From the NCBI RefSeq assembly GCF_018403225.1, contig NZ_BOSG01000001.1, positions 3,224,001-3,288,000 of the forward strand: 64,000 nt of DNA. Reading direction: 5' to 3'. A model generated the notes under the pieces. That model ran no database searches and was not told the origin of the DNA. It saw only the letters and a list, made by a program, of their open reading frames with translations. The DNA is from Paenibacillus sp. J23TS9. GTDB taxonomy: Bacteria > Bacillota > Bacilli > Paenibacillales > Paenibacillaceae. Shown here piece by piece: positions 18,073 through 26,316 of the stretch. Numbering within the stretch: the first letter of the stretch is position 1; every line of letters begins with the position of its first letter. The translations under genes were made by a program, and so were the position numbers.

Positions 18073-19080
18073 CTAGCTTTTATTTTGAATTTCCGCCAGA
18101 TCCTGCGTCAGTTTCTCGATCATCGTCACAAATGAAGCGAGTTCCTGTGAGCTGCTGGCCTGCTCTCTGGCATGAATAGTCGTCTTTTCCGTTTCATTCT
18201 GTACGCGGCTCAGCCGCTGCATAATGCCGGACACCTTGTCCTGAATCTGCTCCAAGGCTTCACGCGAATGCATCGCTAGTTTGCGCACTTCTCCTGCCAC
18301 CACGGTAAACCCTCTGCCCATATCTCCCGCATGCGCAGCTTCAATCGCCGCATTCAGACCAAGCAGATGCGTCTGATCTGCGATCGCTTTAATGAGTACA
18401 CCCATATTTTCAATCTGCTTCACATCCTCGTGAAGCTCGTCCATCAATACATGAGCCGTTTCCTGTGAGTCCGCAGTGACCTGTGCAGAAGTCGCAATTT
18501 GCCCTGCGCTCTCATTCAGTTCGGCAACCATGCCCGTTAATTGCTGCACAACCTCTGTAACCGCTTGCAGCACATGCTCTTTTTCATCGGCCAGATCTTT
18601 CAGTTTTTCCTTCTCTTTCAGTTCATAGGCTTCCAAAACGAGCTGTGAATCAAGATTGAACATTTTGCTGAGTGAATGGATAACCGAAACCCATTGCTCC
18701 GGCACCACCTGGCGCATCAGGTCTGTTGCGATATCCAGGTATGTCATGTAGCTGCCAAGATAATATTCGACACTCAGGCCCACGCGAGAGTGCACAAGAC
18801 CGATCGCAATTCTTTTCTCCAGATATTCATCATCAATTTTACCGTCAGCCAGCGACATCCAATATTCTCTTTGAGTGTCCTTTAATCTCTCAATCGTCGT
18901 GGTTTTCCCGATAAGCTCCATCAGTTCCGGTTCGGTGGCGATATGCTTGTAAAAATGGTTCACGACTTCTTCTACCACTTTCACGAATACCGGACGAAAT
19001 TGCAGAAGGTTCTCCAAGTCTTTTTCGGTCAACCTGATATAATCAATCTGTTTCTGCCGTTTAGAGGTTACATTAATCAT
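18073..19080 (-). CDS. Soluble globin-coupled methyl-accepting sensor (HemAT-like)
   Basis: 335-residue cytoplasmic sensor. The first 160 residues are a protoglobin/globin-sensor domain with the probable proximal haem ligand H97 in GLVHSRVGLSVEYYLGSY, which matches the same segment of B. subtilis HemAT. The rest is a coiled-coil MCP signalling domain with hairpin tip GLNAAIEAAHAGDMGRGFTVV and AGEVRKLA (about residues 241-269). It is about 100 residues shorter than HemAT and has no membrane segment. It probably senses oxygen and signals to CheA (family knowledge). ATG at 19080 follows AAGGAG by 11 bases; the GTG at 19092 falls inside that site. Confidence 0.9.
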   Translation of the reverse strand: MINVTSKRQKQIDYIRLTEKDLENLLQFRPVFVKVVEEVVNHFYKHIATEPELMELIGKTTTIERLKDTQREYWMSLADGKIDDEYLEKRIAIGLVHSRVGLSVEYYLGSYMTYLDIATDLMRQVVPEQWVSVIHSLSKMFNLDSQLVLEAYELKEKEKLKDLADEKEHVLQAVTEVVQQLTGMVAELNESAGQIATSAQVTADSQETAHVLMDELHEDVKQIENMGVLIKAIADQTHLLGLNAAIEAAHAGDMGRGFTVVAGEVRKLAMHSREALEQIQDKVSGIMQRLSRVQNETEKTTIHAREQASSSQELASFVTMIEKLTQDLAEIQNKS

Positions 19081-19207
19081 GTAAAAAGGCACTCCTTCTT
19101 TATACCTAAAATTTTCCGTTGATACAGCAACTTTGTATATTATAGACTATATCGACAGCTTATCCACTAGATTTGAACTGTTTTTTTTATATTTTATAGC
19201 AAACAGC

Positions 19208-19236
19208 GAAAAACCGCCCTCTTCCGAGGACGGTTT
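19208..19236 (-). terminator. Terminator of prkA
   Basis: Minus-strand hairpin AAACCGTCCTC, GGAA, GAGGGCGGTTT followed by TTCG, just after the prkA stop. One mismatch-type G-T pair in the stem. Confidence 0.8.
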
Positions 19237-19242
19237 AATTGT

Positions 19243-21138
19243 TTATCGGTTCAGCAGGCTTCCCACATATTTCAGCAATTCATTCGCACAGACCGGGCAG
19301 TACCCGTGATCATCCATAAGACGTTTGCTGACCTCATTAATTCGCTTGAGCTGGTTCGCATCCGGCGTTTTCGTGGATGTGGTGATCTTGACGATATCCT
19401 TCAAATCTGTAAACAGCTTTTTCTCGATAGCTTCACGCAGCCGGTCATGATTATGGTATTCGAATTTCTTTCCTTTGCGTGAATAGGACGAAATGCGGAT
19501 CATGATTTCTTCCCTAAACGCTTTCTTGGCATTTTCCGAAATGCCGATCTGCTCTTCAATCGAGCGCATCAACCGCTCATCCGGATTCATCTCCTCGTCT
19601 GTCAGCGGATCACGAATTTTGGACATATTGCAGAAAGCCTCGATATTATCTAAGTAATTTTCAAATAGCGTCTTGGCAGACTCATCGAAAGAGTAGACAA
19701 ACGCCTTTTGCACTTCTTTTTTCGCGAGCTCGTCGTATTCTTTACGCGCAACGGCGATAAAATTCAAATAACGTTCCCGCTCCTCTTTGTTGATCGAGGC
19801 ATGCTGATCCAGTCCGTCCTTAATCGCTCTCAAAATATCCAGTGCGTTAATGCACTGAAGATCCTGCTTAATCAAAGCACTGGAAATCCGGTTAATGACA
19901 TAGCGTGGATCCACGCCGGACATACCTTCCTCCAGATATTCGGTCTGCATTTCCTTCAGGTCTGCTTCCTTGAAGCCCTCAATCTCTTCCCCGTCATACA
20001 TCCGCATCTTTTTGACGAGATCCATTCCATGCTTTTTCGTTTCCTTCAGACGAGTGAGTATGGAGAAAATAGCAGAGGATCGAAGCGCATGCGGCGCAAT
20101 ATGCACATGCTTCATATCGCTTTGCAGAATCAGCTTGTTGTAAATTTTCTCTTCATCTGAAACTCTAAGATTGTATGGGATCGGCATAACAATCATCCGT
20201 GATTGCAGTGCCTCATTTTTCTTATTGGATATAAACGCCTTATACTCGGATTCATTGGTATGGGCCACAATGAGCTCATCCGCCGATATTAACGCAAATC
20301 GCCCTGCCTTGAAATTACCTTCCTGGGTAAGTGACAGCAGATTCCACAGAAACTTCTCGTCACACTTGAGCATTTCCTGGAACTCCATCAAGCCGCGATT
20401 GGCCTTATTCAGCTCTCCATCGAAGCGGTATGCCCGCGGGTCCGACTCCGAGCCAAATTCCGTGATCGTTGAAAAATCGATGCTGCCTGTCAGGTCGGCA
20501 ATATCTTGTGACTTTGGATCTGAAGGACTAAATGTACCAATCCCTACACGGGCATCCTCGGATATGATCACCCGGGTCACAGGTACCTTTTCGATATCAC
20601 CGTCGTATTCCTGCTTCAGGCGCATTTGGCAGGATGGGCATAAATTCCCTTCAATGCGCACCCCCAGCTCTTGCTCTACCTCTTGCCTTAACTCCAGCGG
20701 AATCAAATGCAGTGGTTCCTCATGCATCGGGCATCCGTCAATCGCATAAAAGGCTCCCTGCTCTGTCCGTGAAAATTTTTCCAATCCCCGCTTCAGGAGT
20801 GTCACCAGTGTAGATTTACCACCACTTACCGGGCCCATCAGGAGCAATATCCGTTTACGGACATCGAGCCTGCGCGCGGAAGAGTGGAAATACTCCTCTA
20901 CGAGCTTCTCCACAGACCGGTCTAACCCGAAAATCTCCTGTTCAAAAAATTTATAGCGTTTATGGCCGCCCACCTCCTCCACACCGTACGACTTGATCAT
21001 GTCATACACGCGCGCATGAGCGGTGATTGCCGCTGAAGGATCTTGACGGAGCAGTTCAATATAATCTTTAAAAGTGCCATTCCACGCAAGTTGATCGCTT
21101 TCTGCCCGATAGGCCGCTACGCGTTCGAAAATATCCAT
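19243..21138 (-). CDS. prkA: Sporulation serine protein kinase/AAA+ protein PrkA
   Basis: 631 residues, same length and order as B. subtilis PrkA: N-terminal AAA-type ATPase core with Walker A GPVSGGKST (residues 102-110), a long middle with FSPSDPKSQDIADLTGSIDF, and a C-terminal kinase-related domain ending ANELLKYVGSLLNR. The start MDIFERV follows GGAGG by seven bases; a 23-codon in-frame extension upstream is rejected. Two CxxC motifs, CPSC (C167/C170) and CPVC (C614/C617), are present; as I recall the B. subtilis protein, its residues at these places are not cysteines. Partner proteins YhbH and SpoVR are encoded 3.3 kb away on the other strand. A sigma-E-like promoter precedes it. Confidence 0.95.
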   Translation of the reverse strand: MDIFERVAAYRAESDQLAWNGTFKDYIELLRQDPSAAITAHARVYDMIKSYGVEEVGGHKRYKFFEQEIFGLDRSVEKLVEEYFHSSARRLDVRKRILLLMGPVSGGKSTLVTLLKRGLEKFSRTEQGAFYAIDGCPMHEEPLHLIPLELRQEVEQELGVRIEGNLCPSCQMRLKQEYDGDIEKVPVTRVIISEDARVGIGTFSPSDPKSQDIADLTGSIDFSTITEFGSESDPRAYRFDGELNKANRGLMEFQEMLKCDEKFLWNLLSLTQEGNFKAGRFALISADELIVAHTNESEYKAFISNKKNEALQSRMIVMPIPYNLRVSDEEKIYNKLILQSDMKHVHIAPHALRSSAIFSILTRLKETKKHGMDLVKKMRMYDGEEIEGFKEADLKEMQTEYLEEGMSGVDPRYVINRISSALIKQDLQCINALDILRAIKDGLDQHASINKEERERYLNFIAVARKEYDELAKKEVQKAFVYSFDESAKTLFENYLDNIEAFCNMSKIRDPLTDEEMNPDERLMRSIEEQIGISENAKKAFREEIMIRISSYSRKGKKFEYHNHDRLREAIEKKLFTDLKDIVKITTSTKTPDANQLKRINEVSKRLMDDHGYCPVCANELLKYVGSLLNR

Positions 21139-21245
21139 GCTAGTACCTCCTATGACTACGTTTTGAGTTGTCAAAAATTCGATCAAAGCGTCAAGGGTCA
21201 ACTTCATCCCATTTGATCCCGATTTTCACATTATCCTAATCAAAA

Positions 21246-21274
21246 AGTGTATTACATACCTATGCTGATTATGG
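21246..21274 (-). promoter_or_regulatory. Candidate sigma-E promoter of prkA
   Basis: Minus strand reads CCATAAT, 14 bases, AATACACT. This fits the sigma-E pattern (ATA core at -35, CATACAnT at -10) with one mismatch in the -10. It would place the start about 100 bases before prkA. Mother-cell expression agrees with the known biology of PrkA. Confidence 0.5.
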
Positions 21275-21386
21275 GGATTAGTTGACCTATTTTTTCGCAA
21301 AAGGAGGATTGTCTTTTATCAAATGTTATAATATAGGAAACGAAAGAAGGAACGGCTTGGCCGACTTTTAGCAAAGGGGAATGTTC

Positions 21387-22136
21387 ATGACCGTACAGCA
21401 TGAAACCGAGCTGTATGAGCCGTTGAAGGCTTTTTTCGAACAGCAAGGATATGAAATCAAGGGAGAGGTTCGGAACTGCGATCTGGTTGGGGTTCATCCG
21501 GAGAAAAGCGAGCCTCTGATTGTCGAAATGAAAAAAACGTTCAATCTCGCACTGCTTTTGCAGGGGATGGAACGTCAACAAATGAGCTCACAGGTATATT
21601 TGGCGGTAGAACGCAGCAGAACCAAGCGCGGAGCAGTGAACCAGCGTTGGGGCGAGATCACGAGGTTATGCCGCAAGCTGGGCTTCGGACTGATTACCAT
21701 TACCTTTTTCAAAACAAAAAAACCTTTCGTCGAGGTTCTATGCGAGCCGAATCAACAAGAACCAGTCAAAAGCATCAAGAAAAGACGTAAGGAACGGCTC
21801 TTATATGAATTTCATGAACGCAGCGGCGATTACAATATCGGCGGCAGCAGCCGTGCGAAGCTGATGACTGCTTACCGTGAAAAGGCACTGCGAGTTGCGC
21901 TCGCACTGGCAAGTGCTCCGCCCGAAGGCGCTTCTCCCGCTTCACTGCGGGATCTGACTGGGATAGGGAACACAGCAAGTATCCTTCGAAGCAATTATTA
22001 CGGTTGGTTCGACAGGATCGGGCGCGGGCGTTATGCGCTTACTCCAGCCGGTGCGGAGAGTCTCAATCTATATGCGGGGGTACTCGAAACCGCCCCTGCA
22101 TCTCCGGCAGTTGAACAGAAATCTAAAAAGCGCTAG
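21387..22136 (+). CDS. DUF2161 family protein, putative PD-(D/E)XK nuclease fold
   Basis: 249-residue cytoplasmic protein. The N-terminal part has an Asp in EVRNCDLVGVHP followed by EPLIVEMKKTFN, the D-ExK arrangement of PD-(D/E)XK phosphodiesterases; this is how the DUF2161 family is described. The C-terminal 80 residues look like a winged helix (LRDLTGIGNTASILRSNYYGWF, then GRYALTPAG) and may bind DNA. ATG at 21387 follows AAAGGGGA by six bases; ATG 21381 is too close. Its TAG overlaps the convergent gene's TAG (shared CTAG, 22133-22136). No experimental function known to me. Confidence 0.75.
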   Translation: MTVQHETELYEPLKAFFEQQGYEIKGEVRNCDLVGVHPEKSEPLIVEMKKTFNLALLLQGMERQQMSSQVYLAVERSRTKRGAVNQRWGEITRLCRKLGFGLITITFFKTKKPFVEVLCEPNQQEPVKSIKKRRKERLLYEFHERSGDYNIGGSSRAKLMTAYREKALRVALALASAPPEGASPASLRDLTGIGNTASILRSNYYGWFDRIGRGRYALTPAGAESLNLYAGVLETAPASPAVEQKSKKR

Positions 22137-23356
22137 CTTCGGGCCGTGAATTCTGAGATAGCCTCTCCGATCAAATTCATACCCAGGAGCAGTTCATCCC
22201 TGCCCGGATGGGTAAAGTTCAGCCTGATATATTCACTGCCTTCCCCTTTTGCATAGCAAAGCGTTCCGGGTAAAAAGGCCGCTCCCTTATCCAAAGAGCA
22301 TTTCAAGAGGGCCACACTGTCCAGTGCCTCCGGGAGCTTTACCCAAATGAACATACCGCCCTTGGGCACTTCGAAACGGGCACCTTTCCATGCCGGACGT
22401 TTCAAAAGCTCAGTCATCAGCTTCAGCCGGGTCTCGTATTCACGATTCAGCATCTGAACATGCTCATGAATATCAAACGTCGAAGATTCAAGCAGATAAT
22501 GCAGCAGGCACTGGTTAAAATGGCTCGACTGCCAGTCAGCCAGCTGTTTGGCCATGACCATGGTTTCGATCATCGCCTTGTTCCCCGCAGCCCAGCCTGT
22601 ACGGAGCGCCGGAACCACCGTCTTGCTGAAAGAGCCGATATACAGCACTTGACCTCCCTTACCCGAATCATCAAGCGAAAACAAGGAAGGATACTCGGTA
22701 TAAAACTTCTTCTCGGTTATTCCCCCGAAGTGCAGATCTCCATAAGAATTGTCTTCCACAATCAGAAGCTTGCGTGATTTGCAAATCTCCAGTACTTCCT
22801 TGCGCCGCTCAAGACTCCACAGAACTCCTGTGGGATTCGTGAAGTTTGGGGATACCAGCAGCAGCTTGGGTCTTAAACTCTCCAATTGCTGGAGCAAATG
22901 CTCCGGACTGATCCCGTCCTCATTACCTTCCACAGGAACGATGACAGCCCCCTGCATTTTCAGAATCTGCAGAAATCCCGGTGAAGTCGGATGTTCGACC
23001 AGTACAGGATCCCCGGGCTCCACATATACACGGGCAAGGAGATCCACAGCCTGCTGGCTGCCTGTAGTGAGCAGAATTTGGGCCGCATCCACATCCGTAT
23101 GTTTCATCTGCTTGAAGTTTGCGCACAGCCACTTCCGCAGCGGCAAATAGCCCTGAGGCTCGCCGTACTGCAGCGCCGCAGGGCTTTTCGATATGACGGC
23201 TGCCGCGGCAGCCTCCAGTGATGATACCGGGAACAACTCCTCCGCAGGAAGCTCCTCCGCGAAAGAGATAAATGAATCCCGTGTAGACAGTGATCTCATG
23301 AAGTGAAGCGGTGACGACAACATAGCCTTCGTGCGTTCCGCAAAGGAATACTGCAT
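22133..23356 (-). CDS. PLP-dependent aminotransferase (class I/II, LysN-like)
   Basis: 407-residue fold-type I aminotransferase. Visible marks are the cofactor-binding GSQQAVDLLARV segment, NFTNPTGVLWSLERRKEV, the Asp of VEDNSYGDL and the Schiff-base lysine in YIGSFSKTVVPALRTGW. It lacks the GntR DNA-binding domain of MocR regulators, though its body is of that aminotransferase type (2-aminoadipate or aromatic transaminases). ATG at 23356 follows GGAGGAG; the upstream in-frame extension of 28 residues is rejected. Stands alone; substrate not predictable. Confidence 0.85.
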   Translation of the reverse strand: MQYSFAERTKAMLSSPLHFMRSLSTRDSFISFAEELPAEELFPVSSLEAAAAAVISKSPAALQYGEPQGYLPLRKWLCANFKQMKHTDVDAAQILLTTGSQQAVDLLARVYVEPGDPVLVEHPTSPGFLQILKMQGAVIVPVEGNEDGISPEHLLQQLESLRPKLLLVSPNFTNPTGVLWSLERRKEVLEICKSRKLLIVEDNSYGDLHFGGITEKKFYTEYPSLFSLDDSGKGGQVLYIGSFSKTVVPALRTGWAAGNKAMIETMVMAKQLADWQSSHFNQCLLHYLLESSTFDIHEHVQMLNREYETRLKLMTELLKRPAWKGARFEVPKGGMFIWVKLPEALDSVALLKCSLDKGAAFLPGTLCYAKGEGSEYIRLNFTHPGRDELLLGMNLIGEAISEFTARS

Positions 23357-23458
23357 GATATCTCCTCCTTCTTCCAGTTCCAATCCACCGTTCTCTGCCT
23401 TGTATCTATAGCCCATATCAGGATTCCATAAAATCCTCACATGTATATATATCGTGGT

Positions 23459-24115
23459 TTAACTGAAAACAGGACTTTTTTGACGCGTTGTAAGTGCAAA
23501 CTTTTCAATGGCCTGCGCCCGGGTGGATACTCCCAGCTTCACATATATCTTACGCAAATAATTATCGATGGATCGCCGGCTGACCGCAATTTCTGTCGCA
23601 ATCTTGTCATAGGTAATCCCCTGAACGATCCGCTCCATAATGAAAATCTCCGTATCCGTCAAATGATAAAGTCCACCATCGATAACCGGTTGCTGAACCT
23701 GCCAAATACCGTTCTTCAGCCAATCCATCGGAAGTGTTGCGAGTCCTTCGCGCAGACCGTCAATCATAAGCATCAGCTGTGCCGCGGACGCCTGCTTCGA
23801 CAAAATTCCGCTTCCTCCGAGATTCACCACCGAATGCAGCAGCTTGATCCCATCAGTATCCGTCAAAATAATAATATGGCTCGCTGGGGATGAATGCGTC
23901 ATTTTTTCAAGCAGAGTTTCTGCTGTTCCTTCCGGCATTTGGTAGTCCAACAGCACCAATTCCGGCTGCTGCTCCATGACGAGTATCAGTCCTTCATCCC
24001 AATTTGAGGCCATGCCTGTTACTTTTAGCTCTTCCTTTTCTTCCAAAATCAATTTGGTTCCCAGCATACTTGTGGGGTGACTGTCTATAATCACGACCCG
24101 CCAAACCTTCGTCAT
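23459..24115 (-). CDS. ComA/NarL-type response regulator with altered acidic pocket
   Basis: 218 residues: receiver domain then LuxR-type helix-turn-helix (LTDTEIFIMERIVQGITYDKI, SRRSIDNYLRKIYVKLGVSTRAQA). The phospho-acceptor D57 (LVLLDYQMP) and the lysine of GILSKQAS are present, but the metal-binding acidic pair near the N-terminus is D11-S12 (VVIIDSHP) instead of Asp-Asp. It may therefore be phosphorylated poorly or work without phosphorylation. No kinase is adjacent. ATG at 24115 has GGGGG about 13 bases upstream, a weak site. Overall closest in feel to ComA-type regulators (inference). Confidence 0.87.
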   Translation of the reverse strand: MTKVWRVVIIDSHPTSMLGTKLILEEKEELKVTGMASNWDEGLILVMEQQPELVLLDYQMPEGTAETLLEKMTHSSPASHIIILTDTDGIKLLHSVVNLGGSGILSKQASAAQLMLMIDGLREGLATLPMDWLKNGIWQVQQPVIDGGLYHLTDTEIFIMERIVQGITYDKIATEIAVSRRSIDNYLRKIYVKLGVSTRAQAIEKFALTTRQKSPVFS

Positions 24116-24370
24116 TTCAATTGAAACCCCCTGCTAAATAGAGTGGAATGATTACATAAACGTATAATTCAGCTATGTTGAATAACGCGTTAAATGCTTG
24201 TTTCAAGACGTATGAAGTGTATAAAATGGTGTCGGAGGTGTTTTTTAGTAAATTTTGTTAAAGTTGCGCTTTTTCATGCCTTTGCTGCAAATAATCTAAC
24301 AAGATTGTATCGCAACGCTTCCATGTGGTGCAATCTCTTTTTAGGCTTTTCTGTGACTTTAGATTCATTT

Positions 24371-24399
24371 TTGCGAAAAGAGCAGGGGAATGTTAGAAT
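24371..24399 (+). promoter_or_regulatory. Sigma-A promoter for the coiled-coil/glycosidase operon
   Basis: TTGCGA, 17 bases, TAGAAT, about 145 bases before the start at 24547. The rest of the 431-base gap 24116-24546 is AT-rich and shows no gene I can support. Confidence 0.6.
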
Positions 24400-24546
24400 G
24401 AGGGCTGGCAAGAAAAGGCTCTTTATAGGAGTTTCCCAGAAGACAGTGCATGTTTTGCGGAGTTTTCTTGCGATACCATGATGTGTGGTCAAGAAGTTTA
24501 TAGTACTGATATTTTTAAAAATCCAGTTGTAACCGGGGTGATGATA

Positions 24547-24954
24547 ATGCAATCTTCGACACAGCCATCCGCACCTTATCAGAACCGGACAAAACGGGAA
24601 AAATCCCCTTCAGTGAAGCTCGTCTTACTTATTTGGATATTGCTCATAGCTGCAGGAATTACAGCCGCTTATTTATACAGCAATCATGTGAAGCATGAAA
24701 TGCTCCAGCAGCTTCAGGCAGATTCACACAAACAGATGAACGAGCTGAAGATGAGCTACGAAGCAAAATTCGAAGCTTTGTCCGGTGAAGTAAAGGAGCT
24801 TGAAAGCAAGGTGCAGTCGTTTAATGAGCTTCTGACGTTTACCAAAGACAATGCCACCAGCAAAACGGATAACAGCAATAAGCTGTACACGCAGCTGAAT
24901 GAAGTCAAGAAACAGCTGAATACATTGCAGCAGAAAATGGATCTGCTCAAATGA
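24547..24954 (+). CDS. Single-pass membrane protein with coiled coil
   Basis: 135 residues, not assigned to a family. A basic cytoplasmic N-terminus is followed by one membrane helix (about residues 27-47, LVLLIWILLIAAGITAAYLY) and an 85-residue, charged, heptad-like region (MNELKMSYEAKFEALSGEVK, QLNEVKKQLNTLQQKMDLL) predicted to be a coiled coil on the outside. ATG at 24547 follows GGGGTG by six bases. Its stop overlaps the start of the next gene (ATGA at 24951), so both are translated together and the proteins may form one complex. Confidence 0.75.
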   Translation: MQSSTQPSAPYQNRTKREKSPSVKLVLLIWILLIAAGITAAYLYSNHVKHEMLQQLQADSHKQMNELKMSYEAKFEALSGEVKELESKVQSFNELLTFTKDNATSKTDNSNKLYTQLNEVKKQLNTLQQKMDLLK

Positions 24955-26018
24955 ACTTAGAAATGAAACAGATCAACCGGTTTTTCCTGCTTGCGACTGC
25001 ACCCTTTTTAGGACTTTTTCTATTTCTATTATTCAGCTTTACACCCGTACATGTTGAGGTCGATACCGCAGCCTATGTTCCTGATGTTACACTAAAGGAT
25101 CGGACTGCAATACTTAAGCAGGATTTGGACAAAGCTGACCAGTCTGTAAAGGTGACCATCTCTTCCATCCGCAAGACATCGGCACTTTACAAGCAAACGA
25201 CCACAACCATGAATTCGATTGTCACGAATGCAAAAACACAGGCGGTTCGCCCGGAGTACTTATACAACCGGCGGATTACTGCCAAGCTTGGCGTTCCTTT
25301 TGAACGGGTGGAAAGCGACCGCATCCGTATCGAGCTGTATAAGGTAAATCCGGGTGTTTACAAAGGTTACGCCATGAAGGTGAAGCTCAAGGATCCTGCC
25401 GCTATGCAGATGAGTCTGGGACGGGATAACATAGGCAGCTCTGAAACCACTATGCAGGCCGTGAGCAGACACGGAGCCGTAGCAGGCATCAATGCCGGAG
25501 GCTTTGCCGACAACGGTGGTAAACGCTATCCGCTCAGTACCACGGTCATGAACGGACAATACTTGACCGGTTTTGAATCAAGCTTCAAGGATCTGTTCTT
25601 CGTGGGTATGGACAATTCCGGCAAGCTAATCGGAGGAAAGTTCAGCAACAAAACAGAGCTCGACAGCCTGAAGCCAAAATTCGGAGCCACATTCGTACCC
25701 GTGCTTCTTAAAAATGGACAACCCATGCCGATTCCGGAAAAATGGCAGGTTTCGCCGAAGCGTGCCCCTCGTACCGTCATTGGTAATTATAAAGATGATC
25801 AGCTGCTCATCATCGTAGTTGACGGGTATAGTGAAAGCGGAAGCTCAGGCGCTACGCTCCAAGAGCTGCAGAACAAGATGTATGGACTGGGCATAAAGGA
25901 TGCTTATAATTTGGATGGCGGTGGTTCTTCATCCCTTATTGTAAACGGAAGAGTGGTTAATAATCCGTCAGATGGAAGTCTGCGGCCGGTTCCAACACAT
26001 TTTTTATTCTACAAATAA
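24951..26018 (+). CDS. Membrane-anchored phosphodiester glycosidase (NAGPA domain)
   Basis: 355 residues. An N-terminal membrane anchor (about 10-32) and a short helical stalk precede a NAGPA/phosphodiester glycosidase domain, recognised from HGAVAGINAGGF, RAPRTVIGNYKDDQLLIIVVDG and the C-terminal LDGGGSSSLIVNG. Family members hydrolyse sugar-phosphodiester bonds, such as the GlcNAc-1-phosphodiester of mannose-6-phosphate tags in animals; bacterial ones are thought to act on wall or exopolysaccharides. Orientation predicts an extracytoplasmic catalytic domain. Translationally coupled to the coiled-coil protein upstream. Confidence 0.87.
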   Translation: MNLEMKQINRFFLLATAPFLGLFLFLLFSFTPVHVEVDTAAYVPDVTLKDRTAILKQDLDKADQSVKVTISSIRKTSALYKQTTTTMNSIVTNAKTQAVRPEYLYNRRITAKLGVPFERVESDRIRIELYKVNPGVYKGYAMKVKLKDPAAMQMSLGRDNIGSSETTMQAVSRHGAVAGINAGGFADNGGKRYPLSTTVMNGQYLTGFESSFKDLFFVGMDNSGKLIGGKFSNKTELDSLKPKFGATFVPVLLKNGQPMPIPEKWQVSPKRAPRTVIGNYKDDQLLIIVVDGYSESGSSGATLQELQNKMYGLGIKDAYNLDGGGSSSLIVNGRVVNNPSDGSLRPVPTHFLFYK

Positions 26019-26098
26019 AACAATACTCATTTATTTTTTGTGAAAGTCTGGGTATAATATTCTTAATGAGCATGGTAGTATAGCGGGAGGTGGCCTTC

Positions 26099-26203
26099 AT
26101 GTCGTTCTCATTAACTTTTTGGATTATTGCATTGGTGCTTGTTATGTTCCTGGCTGGCATCTTAACCGCAGGTTTTAACGAGGATAAAACCAAAGGTCTG
26201 TAA
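26099..26203 (+). CDS. 34-residue single-helix membrane peptide
   Basis: Short gene with a strong ribosome site (GGGAGGTGG, five bases before ATG). The product has a hydrophobic helix (FWIIALVLVMFLAGILTAGF) and a charged tail (NEDKTKGL). A TATAAT lies at 26053-26058 without a good -35. A strong terminator follows 13 bases after the stop, which supports a real transcription unit. I do not recognise a family. Confidence 0.6.
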   Translation: MSFSLTFWIIALVLVMFLAGILTAGFNEDKTKGL

Positions 26204-26215
26204 TTTTAGGCCAAG

Positions 26216-26246
26216 AAGGCTTCCTGAACAAGGAAGCCTTTTTTTC
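26216..26246 (+). terminator. Terminator after the 34-residue peptide gene
   Basis: Perfect AAGGCTTCCT / AGGAAGCCTT stem with five-base loop, then a run of T. Confidence 0.92.
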
Positions 26247-26274
26247 TTGTCTTTTTTACCGGACATCCGATACA

Positions 26275-26303
26275 AAAAAGAAACACCACGAATCATCGTG
26301 ATG
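26275..26303 (-). terminator. Terminator of the abrB-like gene
   Basis: Minus strand CATCACGA, four-base loop, TCGTGGTG, then TTTCTTTTTT, 14 bases past the stop. Confidence 0.8.
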
Positions 26304-26316
26304 CCTGAAATGATGG

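Noticed and set aside
24190..24480. 95-codon plus-strand frame in the gap after the ComA-like gene
   Set aside because: No ribosome site, low-complexity basic and hydrophobic product, and the promoter at 24371-24399 lies within it.
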